Of a stretch of 64,000 bases of DNA, positions 62,838 through 64,000 are shown in pieces. Origin of the DNA: Desulfoluna limicola (GTDB taxonomy: Bacteria > Desulfobacterota > Desulfobacteria > Desulfobacterales > Desulfolunaceae); contig NZ_AP024488.1 in assembly GCF_021654575.1 (NCBI RefSeq), positions 1,426,001 through 1,490,000 on the forward strand. The letters are read 5' to 3'. Numbering within the stretch: position 1 is the stretch's first letter; the number at the start of each line of letters is the position of its first letter. The notes under the pieces were generated by a model that did no database searches, was not told the origin of the DNA, and saw only the letters and a list, made by a program, of their open reading frames with translations. The translations under genes and the position numbers were made by a program.

Positions 62838-63246
62838 AAACGTTCTTAGTGCTTGGAGATAAAAAAAGGTTCTTAGTGCTTGGTTCTTTGTTCTTTGTTC
62901 TTCGTTCGAGGGGGCGCTGCGCTCCGTCATTTATAAAAGGGCAAAAAACAAGAGTTATGAGCCAAGAACGCTGTTGCTTTAAACGCTTTTGTCTTTATCA
63001 ACTGGCATTCGCGTAGCGAATACATTGAACCATGAACCAGGCACCAAGAACCAAGAACGCAATTGCCCTAAGAACCATGAACCAAGAACGCAGTTGCTCT
63101 TGCCCTAAGAACAAGGAACCAAGAACGCCCTTGCTTTGAACGCTTTTGTTTTTGCCCTTATCAAAACTGGCCACTTGCGTAGCAAGTTCATTGAACGAAG
63201 AACCAGGAACCAAGAACTAAGAACTTTCCCTTTTTTACAGGTAACT
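62838..63246. repeat. Heptamer arrays downstream of bundle copy C, running into the wza-like gene
   Basis: Forward arms at about 62840-62857 and 62869-62910, then reverse arms at 63027-63060, 63070-63091, 63108-63127 and 63193-63225; hairpins ATTCGC-GTA-GCGAAT and ACTTGC-GTA-GCAAGT. The last arm ends about 20 nt before the start of the exporter gene. Confidence 0.75.
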
Positions 63247-63783
63247 ATGAGAAATATAGCAGTACTTCTGATTGTCATGGTGATTTTGGGTCCCCTTTGT
63301 ACGGCCTCGGCGCAGAGCTTCCGGGTCGGGAAAGGGGATTTGTTGTCTATCAAGGTCTACGAGCATCAGGATCTGACCATGAACGCGCGGGTGACCGCCG
63401 ACGGGACCATCAAGATGCCGTTTATCGGCAGCGTGAAGGTGAGCGGGATGACCGCAGAAGAGATCTCCGAGCACCTCATGAATCAGTATGTGGAAGAGGA
63501 GTACCTGGTCAATCCGCAGATCAACGTCTTTATCGATGAGTACCGAAGCCGAAAGGCCAACATCCTGGGGCAGGTTTCAACGCCGGGTCAGTATGAAATC
63601 GATGAGGACACCTCCATCATGGTGCTGGTGACCATGGCGTCCGGGTTTACGCGCAGGGCCTACAAGAAGAGCGCCCAGGTGATCCGGCTTGTGGATGGGC
63701 AAAAAGAGATCCTTGAAGAGATCGACATGGGGGAGAAGGTGATCCCCGGCGACATCATCGTGATACAGGAGAGTTTTTTCTAA
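63247..63783 (+). CDS. Polysaccharide export protein (Wza/OPX-like, short form)
   Basis: A 178-aa periplasmic or outer-membrane exporter. Signal peptide (MRNIAVLLIVMVILGPLC, cleaved near ASA), then Poly_export domain (FRVGKGDLLSIKVYEHQDL, ADGTIKMPFIGSVKVSGMTAEEI) and one SLBB-type domain (NILGQVSTPGQYEIDEDTSI). It lacks the long C-terminal helix region of Wza, so it may need another outer-membrane partner, for which the beta-barrel at 60871 is a candidate. I choose ATG 63247 (AGGTAACT upstream) over the frame at 63136, which reads heptamer DNA. It is 1 nt from the next gene's start. Confidence 0.9.
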   Translation: MRNIAVLLIVMVILGPLCTASAQSFRVGKGDLLSIKVYEHQDLTMNARVTADGTIKMPFIGSVKVSGMTAEEISEHLMNQYVEEEYLVNPQINVFIDEYRSRKANILGQVSTPGQYEIDEDTSIMVLVTMASGFTRRAYKKSAQVIRLVDGQKEILEEIDMGEKVIPGDIIVIQESFF

Positions 63784-63784
63784 C

Positions 63785-64000
63785 ATGGAAGAGAGAGAAA
63801 TCCATTTACGCGACTACTGGCGGGTGATTCAAAAACGGTGGTTTACGATTCTGACCTTCTTTGTCCTGACAGTCACCGTCACCATCATCGGGGTGTACAC
63901 CTCCCATCTGGAGCCCACCTGGCGGGCCACCACCAAGCTTCTTATTGAAAAGGGCGATACCTCCATTTCCCTCGCAGATGCACAGGGCTATGGACGTTGG
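63785..64000 (+). CDS. Wzz-type chain-length/tyrosine autokinase protein (partial, runs off the window)
   Basis: The first 72 codons of a Wzz-domain protein: EEREIHLRDYWRVIQKRW, the first membrane helix FTILTFFVLTVTVTIIGVY and the conserved periplasmic start WRATTKLLIEKGD. In such loci this protein is either a plain Wzz chain-length regulator or a bacterial tyrosine kinase; the missing 3' part decides it. Only one base separates it from the stop of the exporter gene, so they form one operon. Confidence 0.88.
   Translation, partial: MEEREIHLRDYWRVIQKRWFTILTFFVLTVTVTIIGVYTSHLEPTWRATTKLLIEKGDTSISLADAQGYGRW

Overview
The window looks like a chromosomal segment of a free-living, probably anaerobic Gram-negative bacterium, most likely of the Desulfobacterota (former Deltaproteobacteria). 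This is an inference from gene content: sigma-54 hybrid two-component signalling, a Ser/Thr kinase, an ethanolamine catabolic locus and a large Wzx/Wzy polysaccharide locus with an outer-membrane exporter. It also rests on the very heavy load of dispersed intergenic repeats. No rRNA, tRNA or CRISPR array was seen.

Region 1 (0-11.4 kb): a REP-type tyrosine transposase, a secreted protein, then a signalling trio (periplasmic solute-binding protein, membrane hybrid histidine kinase overlapping it by 4 nt, NtrC-type sigma-54 activator). A two-gene Fic module follows, bracketed by 113-bp direct repeats. Region 2 (11.5-22.7 kb): ethanolamine utilisation. EutH imports ethanolamine, EutBC deaminates it to acetaldehyde with adenosylcobalamin, EutA reactivates EutBC and EutE makes acetyl-CoA. 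EutL, a BMC protein with a nucleic-acid-binding-like tail, and EutN (carrying an in-frame UGA) would form a microcompartment shell; EutQ closes the locus. Most units here are separated by MITE-like elements of about 210-610 bp whose inverted ends (GCCTCCGGCGG / CCGCCGGAGGC) sit a few bases from the neighbouring stop and start codons. Region 3 (23.1-26.5 kb): a Ser/Thr kinase and a large protein with a degenerate GGDEF domain.

Region 4 (26.5-35.1 kb): about 3 kb of repeats built from degenerate 7-nt words, then isolated genes (four-helix-bundle protein, beta-CASP metallo-hydrolase, a possible UDPGP-like nucleotidyltransferase, nucleotide-sugar dehydrogenase), each embedded in such arrays. Region 5 (35.2-48.2 kb): a visibly AT-rich, probably acquired block of polysaccharide genes: O-acyltransferase (frameshifted), Wzx, pyruvyltransferase, glycosyltransferases, hexapeptide acetyltransferase and Wzy. 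Region 6 (48.3-54.1 kb): UDP-L-FucNAc synthesis (CapE/CapF/CapG), the WbuB-type transferase, WbuC cupin and VanZ. Region 7 (54.2-64.0 kb): O-antigen ligase/polymerase with TPRs, polyprenyl-phosphate sugar-phosphate transferase, secreted repeat protein, outer-membrane beta-barrel, Wza-type exporter and the start of a Wzz-type protein.

The most unusual feature is the repeat system. Arrays with a strict 7-nt period occur in at least three word families, GTTCTTN/GTGCTTG, GTGARTG and GGCTAAR/TTAGCCC. They lie as inverted pairs with small hairpins at their ends, around spacers or single genes. All three four-helix-bundle (S23/IVS-type) genes in the window lie inside such arrays, which suggests a repeat-plus-protein module.
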